Assembly: GCA_002245135.1 (NCBI GenBank)
Contig: NGBS01001162.1
Coordinates: 286,088-350,087, forward strand
Length of the DNA stretch: 64,000 nt
DNA from: Proteromonas lacertae
Taxonomy: Eukaryota; Sar; Bigyra; Opalinata; Proteromonadidae
Direction of reading: 5' to 3'
The translations under genes were made by a program, and so were the position numbers. The notes beneath the pieces were generated by a model that did no database searches, was not told where the DNA came from, and saw nothing but the letters and a program-made list of their open reading frames with translations. Of the stretch, positions 42,705 to 53,659 are shown piece after piece (position 1 is the first letter of the stretch; every line of letters starts with the position of its first letter).

Positions 42705-43853
42705 ATGTTTCATTTATCTATTTTTATTGTATATATATTTATATCTTGTATATTATTATTAAAGAAAGTATATACATTATTTGAAGTGAGTTATACATGT
42801 AATCATCAGTGTTTATCAAAAATAGATAAAGATGTTTATATATACTATGCAAATATTAATAAAAAGCAGAATGAATTAATACTAATTGGAGTATCATTTC
42901 CGTATCACAGAAGAAATTATAAATGCAAGATTATTTATCAGAACTTTATTTCTTTATGTAACATCAGTTATAAACATAAATATAATATTAACAAGATAAT
43001 GAATTTATCATATATATCGATACATCTATCACTAAGAACTATAAACAAAACTCCTATAGGGGTGTTTATAAATAATAAATATTTGCCGTTGATAATATAT
43101 AAGCCTAATAGATATTACGATATTATTTTAGTAATAGTAAATTTTCATAATATTAGAAATTATAAGCAAGTTATTGATGTAATTGAAATATCGATAATCT
43201 ATGGAGTAGATCATATTGTTATGTATGTGACATCATCAACATTATTTATTAAATCTATATTGTATAATTATGTAAAAAGTGGATATATTGAATTACTACC
43301 ATTCTGTTTTAATAAAGAAATAAAATATGTTCATGAAACAGGACAAGTAGAAAAAATTAATGATGCATTATACAGATATATGTATAATACAAAATATATA
43401 ATATTTCATGATATTGATGAAGTTATCATACCTATCACGATAAAGGATTATTTAAAGTTTATAAAATATGTAGATAATAATACAAGTGATATGTATCTAT
43501 TTAAATCCAAATTATTTTCATATGAATCTAAGGAATACAATTCTATAATAACGTATAAAGATTGTTGTTTTGTAAAAAATGGCTATGAAAAATACATAGT
43601 TGGCAATCTGTACAAATATTCTATGCTTGATGTTCATATATATAAGGAATCTGTTCTACCTATAAAAATAAGATCTATAAATAAAAACTATGGATATGTT
43701 AGACATACTAGATTCAAAGGTAAAATGTGTAATAAGCATTTAATTGATAATTCCTTAGATTATTTAGAAAAGCATTTGAAAAAAATATATAGAAAATTCG
43801 AAAAAATGTTTAAACATAATGAAAAATTGTACTATTATGGTAAGAAATCTTGA
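42705..43853 (+). CDS. GT92-family glycosyltransferase, left copy
   Basis: Type II anchor LSIFIVYIFISCILLL, then a GT92 domain: DIILVIVNFHNIRNY, YGVDHIVMYVTSSTLFIKSI, acidic motif IIFHDIDEVIIP, and terminal NYGYVRHTRFKGKM. It is clearly paralogous to the core gene at 27050-28351, with the same blocks in the same order. Intronless, 382 residues. Divergent from the fucosyltransferase-like gene with a 93-nt spacer. The right-arm copy has a one-base insertion. Confidence 0.85.
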   Translation: MFHLSIFIVYIFISCILLLKKVYTLFEVSYTCNHQCLSKIDKDVYIYYANINKKQNELILIGVSFPYHRRNYKCKIIYQNFISLCNISYKHKYNINKIMNLSYISIHLSLRTINKTPIGVFINNKYLPLIIYKPNRYYDIILVIVNFHNIRNYKQVIDVIEISIIYGVDHIVMYVTSSTLFIKSILYNYVKSGYIELLPFCFNKEIKYVHETGQVEKINDALYRYMYNTKYIIFHDIDEVIIPITIKDYLKFIKYVDNNTSDMYLFKSKLFSYESKEYNSIITYKDCCFVKNGYEKYIVGNLYKYSMLDVHIYKESVLPIKIRSINKNYGYVRHTRFKGKMCNKHLIDNSLDYLEKHLKKIYRKFEKMFKHNEKLYYYGKKS

Positions 43854-43889
43854 TTTTGGTAATGCTTGTGTGAGTTATTTATACTTAAT

Positions 43890-44771
43890 ATGATTAATAT
43901 TTTTCTTTATTTATTAAGCATTTTAATTTTTTATCATTATTTTATTCAACTGGAAAGAATAAATAAAAAAAATGGCAAAACATTTATGTATGAATATTTA
44001 TTTGTTACTTCGTTTTATGTAGGTAAATCTAAATATACAACAGAAAAATATAAAATGTGGATAAATAATTTCTCCGTTTTAGTAAAGCGCAACTTGTACA
44101 TATTTTGTAATATAGAAGGATATAAACTCATAAATCCAAAGTTGAAAAAGTTTGTTAGAGTTATAAATGATGTATTTGACTTAAGAAAAATAAATGACTA
44201 TAAGTTTTCATATAAAAATATGTGGAAGTATGATCCAGAAAAAAAGAGGCATAATTATAGATTGTATGCTATATGGAATGGAAAAATTAGTATGCTAAAA
44301 TATGTATCTGAACATCTTAATAGTAAAATATATATGTGGATTGACATTGGTTGTTACAGAGAAAATAAATACTATTTCAATTTTCCATCACTTAAACAAA
44401 TACATTTTTTGCAGAATATAACACAAAATTCGTATATGTTTTTCTTTCAATTGTATGACTTCCCTAATATACATAGTAACAATATTACATTAATTACCAA
44501 AAACTGCATTGAAGGAGGAACATTTGGTGGTTCACAATTAGGGATAAGTAATTATTATTATACATTTTTTTCGTTACATGATAAATTTTATAGAGAGAAA
44601 TATTTTGTGGGAAAAGATCAAACATTGTACAATACAATTGCATATTACAATTTAAGCAAAGTTGCTTTATTAAGATATAAATCACATAGTTGTAATGATA
44701 ATATATGGTTTAGATTCTTAGATTTTTACGCTGGTTCATATTGTGCTAATGTTAACGTTATTTACATTTAA
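43890..44771 (+). CDS. HtrL/YibB-like protein, left copy
   Basis: Similar to the HtrL/YibB (WbmX) family, first described in bacterial LPS loci and considered glycosyltransferase-like. Blocks: FVTSFYVGKSKYTTEKY, NYRLYAIWNGKISML, YMWIDIGCYR, GGTFGGSQLG and KDQTLYNTIAYYN. The N-terminal hydrophobic segment MINIFLYLLSILIFYHYF acts as anchor. The start at 43890 is the first ATG of the frame. Intronless. The right copy carries two one-base insertions. The family assignment rests on the IW..K and WIDIGxxR motifs. Confidence 0.72.
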   Translation: MINIFLYLLSILIFYHYFIQLERINKKNGKTFMYEYLFVTSFYVGKSKYTTEKYKMWINNFSVLVKRNLYIFCNIEGYKLINPKLKKFVRVINDVFDLRKINDYKFSYKNMWKYDPEKKRHNYRLYAIWNGKISMLKYVSEHLNSKIYMWIDIGCYRENKYYFNFPSLKQIHFLQNITQNSYMFFFQLYDFPNIHSNNITLITKNCIEGGTFGGSQLGISNYYYTFFSLHDKFYREKYFVGKDQTLYNTIAYYNLSKVALLRYKSHSCNDNIWFRFLDFYAGSYCANVNVIYI

Positions 44772-44821
44772 ATAATTAAGCAAATATTAGTAAAATTAAT
44801 AGAAATTTTCAATCATTTATA

Positions 44822-45574
44822 TTGTTATTTGAAATTATATTTATCTATAATTTATATTATAATAGTTTAAATACATGTAGCATATCTTTAATAATTCCAG
44901 CTACATATTCAACTTATCAAGCATGTAAAATTAGAATAATGAGAATGATTCTTAAATCTTCTATGTTACCTTATGAAGTTATTATTGTTATTAGTGAAAA
45001 TAATTATTCATATTTTAGAAAATCCAAAATAAAAGGGAAATTATTATTATTATACTATATGGCTGGAAAACATAATCAAGCAGAAAATAGAAATGCAGGT
45101 ATAAAATTAGCAAAATGTCAATATATATCTTTATTTGATTCAGATGATTATATGTCCAAATACAGAATAGAAATAATTTATAATATATTTAAAAGAAATA
45201 GAAACATAGATTTGTTATTGCATTCATATACAAACAATATGAAGTTAATATATGATAAAAAGAGCATAAATTATAACATAGATCAAATGTTATATAATTA
45301 TACTCCTACTGATATATATAATTCATATTATAGAAATATAAAATCACCTATTCATGCTAAATATTGTTGCAATTTCTTAAACAAAAGGTTGAATATCCAA
45401 AATGCATGGCTGTCAGGAAAAACAAATCTGCTGAAGAGTTATTATTACAATGAGTCTTGGGAGTATTATAGATTAGAAGATACAGAATTGAACTACAGAT
45501 TAATTATGAATAGATATAATTTAGCTTTGATAAAATATAATTTAGGTGTATATATTTCAAAATATAAATGTTGA
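44822..45574 (+). CDS. GT2-family glycosyltransferase, left copy (start codon not found)
   Basis: GT-A fold family 2. Seen: SISLIIPATYSTYQACKIRI, VIIVISENNYSY, AENRNAGIKLAKCQYISLFDSDDYM, where DSDD is the nucleotide-sugar/metal DxD site. There is no ATG upstream in frame; the frame opens at a TTG. The first in-frame ATG (MRMILKSS) lies inside the fold, so either a 5' exon was missed or the start was lost. It is 250 residues, lacks a membrane anchor beyond a short hydrophobic leader, and ends ISKYKC. The right copy is frameshifted. Confidence 0.72.
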   Translation: MLFEIIFIYNLYYNSLNTCSISLIIPATYSTYQACKIRIMRMILKSSMLPYEVIIVISENNYSYFRKSKIKGKLLLLYYMAGKHNQAENRNAGIKLAKCQYISLFDSDDYMSKYRIEIIYNIFKRNRNIDLLLHSYTNNMKLIYDKKSINYNIDQMLYNYTPTDIYNSYYRNIKSPIHAKYCCNFLNKRLNIQNAWLSGKTNLLKSYYYNESWEYYRLEDTELNYRLIMNRYNLALIKYNLGVYISKYKC

Positions 45575-45635
45575 ATGATTATTATAAGCGAAAATAATAA
45601 GTAACAAAATATAAATAATGGTAAATAGTTAGTAT

Positions 45636-46622
45636 ATGATAGTATATTTATATATATATTTACTGATACTATTTATCTATGTTAATATTTATATAGAGTA
45701 TAAACTAAAAAGGAAATGTAATTTGACTATGGTATTTCCTTTCAATAGCAAAGATGGTCCAGGTAATTTAGCATACTATATTAATGAATCTATAATCGAT
45801 TGGAATAATTCTGAATATGGTAAATATTGTAATATATCATTTGTGAAACATATATCATTTTTGAATGTAAAATATTTTAGCAGAATGAATACATATGTAT
45901 GGTTTCAATCACTTTTGTATCCTATAAATAGCGATTTTAATTATAATAAAATAATTTATGGCCCTAATGTATCACCTATAAAATATTTATATTTTCCTTT
46001 AAATAATACACATGAAATGATGTGGATACATATAATTAATAAAATAAAATACTATATAGTTCATCATTATAGAGTAGCTTATCATCTCATGAATAGAACC
46101 AACTCTTTTTTTCAATATAAAAAGTATTTAACATTTCCATGTTGCATAAAATATTCATATGAAAAAAATATAATAAAAAAATGGGATGAAAGAAGATATG
46201 ACTTTGTAATATATGAAAAATATGTTGATCGTAACCATAAAAACGATGGCAAAATTCTTATTCATTCACTAAAAGAATTATTCAAAGTAAGTGTTTTTAA
46301 GTATGGATCATATCAAAGAAATGATCTATTAAAATATAGTAGAGATTCAAAAATTGTAATATACTATTCATTTTATGATACTGGAGCTCTAGCATTAATC
46401 GAAATGCAAAGGATGGGTGTATATACTGTAGCTTTGCAAAGTGAGTTTGTAACAAAAGTTAATGGAGTATTTTTGCCAGAATTGGAAAGTAATATTACAT
46501 TAGCTGTTAAAAAATTAAAAGAAATAATTAAATTAAAGCATGATTCACATTATTTATCAGAATATAACAGGAAGAGATATGATTGCAAAAAATATTTATA
46601 TAATATTATTAAAAAATTATAG
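45636..46622 (+). CDS. Putative glycosyltransferase-like membrane protein, left copy
   Basis: Paralogue of the core gene at 19938-20968. Anchor MIVYLYIYLLILFIYVNIYI, then NLTMVFPFNSKDGPGNLAYYI, IIYGPNVSPI, KWDERRYDFVIYEK, KYGSYQRNDLL, VIYYSFYDTGALALIEMQRMGVYT, LQSEFV and NGVFLPELE. Unlike the core copy it is fully open and intronless (328 residues). The family name is not recognised; the conserved DTGALAL-E block resembles the donor-phosphate loop region of GT-B enzymes, which is inference. Confidence 0.65.
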   Translation: MIVYLYIYLLILFIYVNIYIEYKLKRKCNLTMVFPFNSKDGPGNLAYYINESIIDWNNSEYGKYCNISFVKHISFLNVKYFSRMNTYVWFQSLLYPINSDFNYNKIIYGPNVSPIKYLYFPLNNTHEMMWIHIINKIKYYIVHHYRVAYHLMNRTNSFFQYKKYLTFPCCIKYSYEKNIIKKWDERRYDFVIYEKYVDRNHKNDGKILIHSLKELFKVSVFKYGSYQRNDLLKYSRDSKIVIYYSFYDTGALALIEMQRMGVYTVALQSEFVTKVNGVFLPELESNITLAVKKLKEIIKLKHDSHYLSEYNRKRYDCKKYLYNIIKKL

Positions 46623-46635
46623 TTAACTTTAAGTA

Positions 46636-47672
46636 ATGTTTTTTATTTCTGTTATATTTTGTAGCATGATAATATCATTCCATATACTTTTTGTAACTTT
46701 ATATTTTTATATTTTGGTTATATTATTTAATGATTATTATTCTTTAATGTATATATATATTCAACCCAATATTGGATATTATCCAAATAATGGAACTGGC
46801 TTATTTACCAAACTTATAGGTTTAGGTTCTGTTATTGGATTATGTATAATCAGAAAAAGAGGACTAATATGTAATTTTTATAGCATATATATATAGTATA
46901 TAGATGGAATTCGTTTCATGATTACTTTCATATAAATTACAAACACAAATATATCGGTCAAATGTATAATACATCAAATAAAATGATTGTCAAATTAAAC
47001 AGTTCTATGACCAAAGAAAGTTTACTTAATAATTTAATTATCTATTCATATTCATATAATCTAATTATTGTTGATCCTGGTAATATAATTTTGTATTTAA
47101 ATGAAAAATATAATACTATTCTGAAAAATAGAATAAGGTGCGAATATCATTCTAATGATTATTTTTTTCATTACTTTTTTCGTAAAGTATTAACATTTTC
47201 ATCACACATACTTCATAGATTTACCAATTACAAAGTATTTCATTTTATTAACCAAAATAATTTGACTACAGTAGGAGTTCATATAAGATTAGGAAAATTT
47301 GGTGATTTTCATGAAAAAAAAGCAACATATTTTGCTAATTCTAAATCAGTATCACAATTTAATTATACAATTATTGAATTAATAAAGAATTATAATGTTC
47401 AGTATGTAATTTTATCATCTGATTCATCTTATATAACCAAGAATAAAAATAACAAATTAATTATTATAAGGAATATATTAAAATCTAAGAATATAAAACA
47501 CTCAAACAATTGGTATTTTAAACCAATTAATAATGATTCAGTAGAATGCCTATTAGAAATTTATATGTTAAAAATGGCAAAATACTTGGTACTAACTAAG
47601 AACAGTGCATTTAGTAAAGTAGCATATTATATGAACAATAATTGTAATGCAAATAAATGTATTTTTATTTAG
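46636..47672 (+). CDS. Fucosyltransferase-like protein, second left-arm member
   Basis: Hydrophobic anchor, then NNGTGLFTKLIGLGSVIGLC (GLGN-like entry loop) and, in the second exon, TVGVHIRLGKFGDF (HxRxG), VILSSDSSYITK and YLVLTKNSAFSKVAYYM (the SxFS-type terminal block). Order and blocks match its neighbour at 47669-48739. The two frames meet near 46890-46960 in a TA repeat with several possible splice sites; I could not fix a frame-keeping intron. Both arms have the same sequence there, so it is not an arm-specific lesion. Its stop overlaps the stop of the convergent neighbour by four bases. Confidence 0.62.
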
Positions 47673-48739
47673 TAATAGTTACAATGTTGAAAGTTTTTCC
47701 CTACAAATAAGATATTTTTATATTCACATCTACTAAAATAAGAAGCAAATAATGAGAAAGTGCTTCCTCTAGTTAGTATAAGGAAATTAGCATTTTTCAT
47801 AATCATTATATCAATCATTGATTGATTTATGCATACTATATTTCTACTATGACAAGGAAGATTGTTATCAGTGTAAATATGATTTCCTAACTTTTTCTTC
47901 ATTTCAATTTTATTAACTAATGAATCTGACAATAATACATTTTTTGTATAATTTGATTTTTTTAATAACATCACTAAATAATCAATATCTGCTTTATTTA
48001 AATATTTTTGAAATGGTTGATTATCAACATCACCAATTCTCAAATGAATAGCATTGTATTTATCATTCATTGAAAAAAGGTAAATCTTAGTAAAATAGTT
48101 TCTTATTATGTTTGTGAATGAAGAAGATATTTTAAAATAATAATTACAAATTATTTTATTTATCATTCTAATATTAACACTTATGCTTCTGTCTACTTTA
48201 TTAAGTAAACCTTTATTTTTTATTAAATTGTTATATCTATTACTTTTTAATATATGCTCTGTAGAATACCAATGTTTATTAGCTCCAATAAGATTTAATT
48301 TAGATTCTAATGCTAAAATTCCATCAGAAAAATAAGCCATATTATCAAATGTGATGTTATAATATTTAATAGGGAAATTGAAATAATACCATAACATTTT
48401 CCATGATACTAAAATATAAAAAGATTGATATAATAGATAATACTAAATAGCGATCTGTTTGATATTAATGATACAAATATTGAGCTTACAGCTTGTAGTA
48501 ACGAATTTCCTAAACCCTAAAGTTGAAGAGATTATAATAAATATTACTCCTAATTTAATATTATCAAAAAATGCAAATCCAACTTTGGATTGATAATATG
48601 CTTGTGTTATTAATGCTTGATTTTTGATATGATATAATAAAATATTACGAGTATTACTTAATTCATATCTATATAAATTGTATACACATATTATGTATAA
48701 AAATAATATAAATAAAAACCAAATCACCTTAGTTTTCAT
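47669..48739 (-). CDS. Fucosyltransferase-like protein (GT37/GT11-type), third left-arm member
   Basis: Anchor MKTKVIWFLFILFLYIICVY. Splicing a 31-nt intron (near 48517-48547) restores IKLGGLGNSLLQAVSSIF, the GLGN block. A second intron of about 35 nt (near 48411-48446) leads into SWKMLWYYFNFPIKYY. The exon that follows has AIHLRIGDVDNQPF (HxRxGD), VLLSDS and LILTRGSTFSLFASYF. All fucosyltransferase blocks are present, with family order and length (about 330 residues). Convergent with 46636-47672. Confidence 0.75.
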
Positions 48740-48808
48740 TAATTATTATTGTAGACTGTACATAAATTTATGTTGTTAAGATGAATAACAATTTTATGAT
48801 ATAAAAAA

Positions 48809-49774
48809 ATGATCATAAAAAGATTAAGTATATATATTCTTACTATATATATTTTATATACAATGATTCTTTATTGTTATTTTAATGATATTACTTTCAT
48901 TCCTATAAAAATAAAAGAAAACAATTTATCACATTTATTTTTGGAATCAATAAAGAATTATAATCAGATTATTCATCATATAAACAAGTTATATATGAAG
49001 GTAAAAAATTTAGAAGGTAAAAGAAAAGCAGTAATTGTTCTATTGAATTATAAAGAAATAAAGCCATTTATAAATAGAAATTATTTATTTTTAAAACAGA
49101 ACTACCATGATAAGTTACTATTTTATGTTACAGAAAATAAATCTCTTGTAGAACAATTCAAAAATATTCAATATAATGTAATTGATGTTTCAGATATATT
49201 TTTTTCTTTTCCATTTAAATTTAATAAATCATATTACATTTCTACTTATAGAAAAAGAGGGAAATGGAATTATCAACATATGTGCAGATTCTTCTTTAGA
49301 GATATTTTTTTACACCCGTCACTTTTTGATGTTGATTTATGTATGAGACTTGATTCTGAATCATTATTAAATACATCTGTTAACTTATTCGACTATATGA
49401 TAGAAAAAAGAGTATATATGCACAACAGAATATTTAATGATGCTGATTTTGTTGTAAAAGAACTAAAAAACTACACTATATCTTTAGTGAAAGGATTAAA
49501 TATAAAAGTAAAAGATAAATCAAGATATGATTTAACTTTTAAAAATACTGTTTTATCATATTATAATAATTTTGAAATTTGTAGAATGAATTTTTTTAGA
49601 AGTAAAGAAATTTTTCAATTTACAAATTTGGTTGATTTAAGTTATGGACAATTTCTTTATAGATGGGGAGATGCTCCTCTTAGATACATTAGTTTATCGT
49701 TGTTTGCAGAGCATAATTCAAAAATATCTCTACCTAGAAACATACAATATTGTCATAAAGATTGTCCAAAGTAA
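48809..49774 (+). CDS. GT15 (Kre2/Mnt1-like) alpha-1,2-mannosyltransferase-like protein, left copy
   Basis: Type II Golgi protein: anchor ILTIYILYTMILYCYF, stem, then a GT15 domain with WNYQHMCRFFFRDIF (YxxMCRF), MRLDSESLL, YYNNFEICRMNFFRS (nucleophile-type NFEI), FTNLVDLSYGQFLYRWGDAPLRYISLSLF and a terminal HKDCPK. GT15 is best known from fungal N- and O-mannan synthesis; plant-type GT37 and fungal-type GT15 members in one cluster are unusual. Intronless, 321 residues, identical in frame in both arms. Confidence 0.85.
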   Translation: MIIKRLSIYILTIYILYTMILYCYFNDITFIPIKIKENNLSHLFLESIKNYNQIIHHINKLYMKVKNLEGKRKAVIVLLNYKEIKPFINRNYLFLKQNYHDKLLFYVTENKSLVEQFKNIQYNVIDVSDIFFSFPFKFNKSYYISTYRKRGKWNYQHMCRFFFRDIFLHPSLFDVDLCMRLDSESLLNTSVNLFDYMIEKRVYMHNRIFNDADFVVKELKNYTISLVKGLNIKVKDKSRYDLTFKNTVLSYYNNFEICRMNFFRSKEIFQFTNLVDLSYGQFLYRWGDAPLRYISLSLFAEHNSKISLPRNIQYCHKDCPK

Positions 49775-50054
49775 TTAATTTATAGAGAGTGTTTTGCTCA
49801 GTGATTATTTCTCCTTATCATTACCACAATATTTTAGTTAATAAGAAGTAATATATAGAAACACAAGCTGCATAATAAATTATATAATAAAGGTCGATTT
49901 AAGTCATTGATCGATGAAGATATAAATATAACCTATTGGTTTTTGACCGTTCTATACAACCTTACTAATATTCATAGATTAATAATATATATAGATAGAT
50001 AATTCTATGAATTATATAAAATTGAGAAGAAAAACATTGTAATATACTATTCTA

Positions 50055-50974
50055 TCATTCCTTAAAATAGTCATTATAATTTGATTCATTTAAATGATGT
50101 TCTATATTATCAATATATCCTAATTTTGTATAATTAATTTTAAACTTCTTTATAGTTATGCAATTATAGAAATAATCTCCTTTCTTTTGTTCCTATAGAA
50201 TAAATATTTTTAATACAATTGTCATTTTATGTTTCTCTAATTCTGTTATACTTAGATGTATAGCTTTTATTAAGAAAGTAGCATCTATAGCATTATCATT
50301 CTTTTTCTTTAATACTAATGCTAGTATTATATTATCATATCTTACTCTACCAACAACTATATTATTTAGTATTATCTTATCTTTATATGAAAATGTATAT
50401 TGAGTAAATATAAAATAATCTATACCACATCCTGGATGAAGCCTTGATCTTTTCCAAATTGAATCATGATTAATAGTGCTGAATATATTTCTCCAATAAA
50501 TATCTCCTCTTTTACCTACTATTAGTAATTGTTTATTGTAAATTCTTTTATCTGATGCAATTATATTAATTAATTTATATATATTTTGATGAAAAAGAAT
50601 ATCTGAATTAAAATATACAATTACTTTACAATTAGTAATAGTTATTGTTTCAACAATCATAGGATAAAAGTAAGGAGTACCAAAGCTGTTATTTCTATAT
50701 ATACTAAATTATTAAAATATAGATACTTTGAGTATTTAAAATATTTGCATTTCCTACATGAAATATTATACACTGCTATATTGCTTTGATAGTATATTGC
50801 TACAACACCATTTCTTTTGATATTATTATTTAAATTATAAATGACAATATTAAATATATCATGATTAAAATACTTTAACGGAGGTAATGTTGTTATGAAT
50901 GAATAGTCTAATTTTTGGAATTGTTTATTACATAAAAAAATTGTTCTAATTATATTACTTATAAAAATAATCAA
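50055..50974 (-). CDS. Putative glycosyltransferase-like protein interrupted by the palindrome breakpoint
   Basis: Blocks: NNSFGTPYFYPMIVETI, VIVYFNSDILFHQ, LLIVGKRGDIYW, GCGIDYFIF, VVGRVRYDNIIL and DATFLIKAIHLS. This order (NSDI, GxR, DYF, GRxxxDN, DAT) is that of a family of nucleotide-sugar-transferase-like proteins in plants and protists whose function I cannot name. Two introns: 32 nt joining KYFKYSK to NNSFG, and 24 nt joining KHKMTI to EQKKGDYF. The arm boundary at 50721 lies inside the first. The 5' exon (to 50974) is in the unique spacer, so only this copy can be complete. No in-frame ATG was found upstream. Confidence 0.62.
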
Positions 50975-51043
50975 AAATATAGATAAATTATTTATTATTT
51001 TATTGTTACAAATGGAAATGTGGATTGAACTAACAATCGATAA

Positions 51044-51793
51044 ATGTGTCTTAATATGAATAAAAATCTATCTGAATATATTGCACTTATATTCTTAATG
51101 TTCGATTGTATTATTTATCTTTATAATAGATCTTACAAAAATTGCTTCAATATTGCTCATGGATGTGGATTGCTTAATAATATTACATATACAAATGCTT
51201 TAGAAGCTTTTTATCATTCTTATGCTAAAGGTTATAGACATATAGAAATTGATTTACAAACTACAAAGGATGGTCATATTGTAGGAGCTCATGACTGGAT
51301 GAGATTTAGATATTTAACTAACTCTAGTTATAATGAAAGCATGAATTATGAATTTATAAAAAGAGGAAAAATTTTAAATAAATATCACATAATATATGAT
51401 AGTATGATATTTGAGCTATTAAATAGATTTAAAGATATTACTATATTTACTGATAAAATTACAAATTATTTAATATTAAAGAAATACACTAAAATAATTA
51501 ATAGATTGTATGTAGAAGTATTTACATATCACCAATACAACTATTCAAAGACTCTTGGATTTACTAATGTTATGCTAAATATAAATTCAGGAATAGATTT
51601 AATTCGCTTTTACAAATTAAAATATAATTCAATAACAGCTATAACTATAGGACCATCTTTATTTTATTCACATAAAGACTTATTGCAGAAATTATTCAGA
51701 AAAAATATAAGAATATTTGTCTTCTTAGTAAACAATGTTTCAGCTATTAAATCTTCGTTTTGCAAATATGTTAATGGATTTTACATTGATTAA
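51044..51793 (+). CDS. Glycerophosphodiester phosphodiesterase (GDPD)-like protein
   Basis: TIM-barrel phosphodiesterase fold. AHGCGLLNNITYTNALEAF and HIEIDLQTTKDGHIVGAHDW give the N-terminal catalytic set (His, Glu-x-Asp, His). The rest is divergent, with IFTDK and the C-terminal RIFVFLVNNVSAI / VNGFYID in places expected for the family. There is a short N-terminal hydrophobic segment. Single copy, in the spacer between the arms. Such enzymes act on glycerophosphodiesters, and some on GPI or teichoic-type polymers; the substrate here is not known. 249 residues, intronless. Confidence 0.8.
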   Translation: MCLNMNKNLSEYIALIFLMFDCIIYLYNRSYKNCFNIAHGCGLLNNITYTNALEAFYHSYAKGYRHIEIDLQTTKDGHIVGAHDWMRFRYLTNSSYNESMNYEFIKRGKILNKYHIIYDSMIFELLNRFKDITIFTDKITNYLILKKYTKIINRLYVEVFTYHQYNYSKTLGFTNVMLNINSGIDLIRFYKLKYNSITAITIGPSLFYSHKDLLQKLFRKNIRIFVFLVNNVSAIKSSFCKYVNGFYID

Positions 51794-51977
51794 TATTCTT
51801 AACAACATAATCTTAATAATAACCACTACTTTCAGAATAATTATTATGAAAATGAATTAAAATAAGTTTGAAAAAATACAAAGAAATGAAGATAATACTT
51901 ATATATCCTATTACATGTGAATGAGATTAACAAACAAAACTCATTTTTGATTTAACTGATAATTATTATATTTTATC

Positions 51978-53590
51978 TTATTGATGTATTTTTATGCTTG
52001 TTGGAAATTCCATACATTGTTTTGATATTAGTTCTGCATCATAGTTATCATTATCAAGTTCTTTTTTTCCAACTCTGCATGAACAACCAAATTTTACTCC
52101 TTGATTTGCACAATTTCTTTTGCTAGATATTCTCTCAAACAAACTAGTACCTTCATATATCTTATTAGTTTTTTTTCTCTATAGATTAATTAATGTATAT
52201 ACATTCCCTAAATGAGCTAAGTCTATCAATGTTTTATGAATATCAAATGCTGTAATGAATTTATTTTGATTAGCAAGCAAATTTCTTTTAATTATTTTAT
52301 TTGTTTCTGTAAATGACTTGGGCAATATCTAAAATATTAATTTTAATGCTAATAGAATACTAAGAATAGAAGAGGAAGTGAGTGATCAAGCTTGCCAAAC
52401 TAAATGATTTAGAATTACATAATATATACTTCGGTATTATAATAATCGCCATATTGAATTCCATGATCTGCTGTTATAACAATTACGCTTTTCTTCATTA
52501 TTCCGTTATCATTTAAATATTTTATGTACTTGTAGAAATCATTATCAAGCCTTGGAACAGATTTTAAATTTTTATCATGTGAATCCATAAATAACAATTT
52601 TGAAAATACAGGTTGTTTTTTTGAATGATAATATTTTAAAGCCTGTTTAAGATAATTAAAATAATGCTTATGAATCTGTTTTTCTCCCAAACAACGTGTT
52701 TTACTAGAAAATATATATTTAATGTAAGTAGAATCACAAGCAGGTGGATTTAAATTATGATCTGAACCAGTATAATTATTATTTAAATAGAATTTTTCTG
52801 TTACATCACATACTAAATGAGCATTTATTGTTATATATTTTTCTTCTTCAAAATCTTGAAATAATATTCTGTGTATGGAATCATTTCTTTCTGATGTATT
52901 ATATCTATATCCATAGAATAAAGCAGCAAAATGTGAAAAGGAATTATAATCAATTGAATGATATTTTAGCATATCAAACATGCTATACAAATGTTTTATG
53001 CTTTTTAAATATTTTATAGTTTTTAATAATTGATGCTTTAATACAAATCTTGATCCTCCGTCAAACATTATAAAATGAACTGATAACTTAGTTCCATATC
53101 TTTTTAATTTTATTTGACGTGGTATAAAGTGAAAGAACCATTGTGATTTGCTATTTCTGCTGTTATTATTAAGTTCTGATATTTCTATTATTTCTGATTC
53201 TATATTGGCTTTTTCACCCATCTAATAGGTTTAAATATAGTGTAATACTTTTAAATTCTTTAAATACATGTAATATTTTTTGTTTTTTACTTGGTGCTGT
53301 TTTACAATTATATTTGAATATGCTAATATTGTGTTGTTTATTATTGAAATAGAATAAGTAACATTAGGACATAATACATTTTTTTGACTAGAAGTAATAT
53401 GAAATCTATTCATTGCTTTGCATGGTAACTGACATGAATCATTAGTTGTATCATATTCAACATCATTTAAAAAGCTGCTGCATAAACTTGTACTATTATA
53501 TCTTCTCTTAGTTATAGTTTTATACTTTCTGTTAATCAATATTAAAAAAACAAATAAAATTAACACTAAGAATAGATACATATAATTCAT
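51978..53590 (-). CDS. DUF229 (alkaline-phosphatase/sulfatase superfamily) protein
   Basis: Secretory type II protein: anchor MNYMYLFLVLILFVFLILI, then the DUF229 domain with FIMFDGGSRF, YGYRYNTSERN, IVITADHGIQYGDYY (the terminal metal-binding DHG) and GKLDHSLPLLFL. After further exons come NKFITAFDIHKTL, YEGTSLFERI, and SSKRNCANQGV with a Cys pair, the canonical family end. Introns: 27 nt before MGEKAN, 30 nt after NTE, 32 nt after LLFL and one near 52190. Superfamily membership suggests phosphate or sulfate ester chemistry, for example phospho-group transfer on glycans. Single copy, in the spacer. Confidence 0.8.
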
Positions 53591-53659
53591 GTTAAAATTA
53601 CTAATATGGAAGAAAAAAGAAAATAAAAGAATGGTATATGTAATATTCACATAATTTAT

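Larger units (their letters stand above)
41184..50721 (+). repeat. Left arm of the giant inverted repeat
   Basis: Reverse complement of 54461-64000. Coordinates pair as x + x' = 105182 near the axis, rising to 105184 in the distal part because of small indels. The inner boundary at 50721 falls inside an intron of the gene at 50055-50974. The outer boundary is unknown, since the match still holds where the window ends. The arm carries eight complete genes plus most of a ninth. Confidence 0.95.

Noticed and set aside
46890-46960. 8-nt intron GTATATAG in the fucosyltransferase-like gene
   Set aside because: Too short to be spliced; left as an unresolved junction instead.
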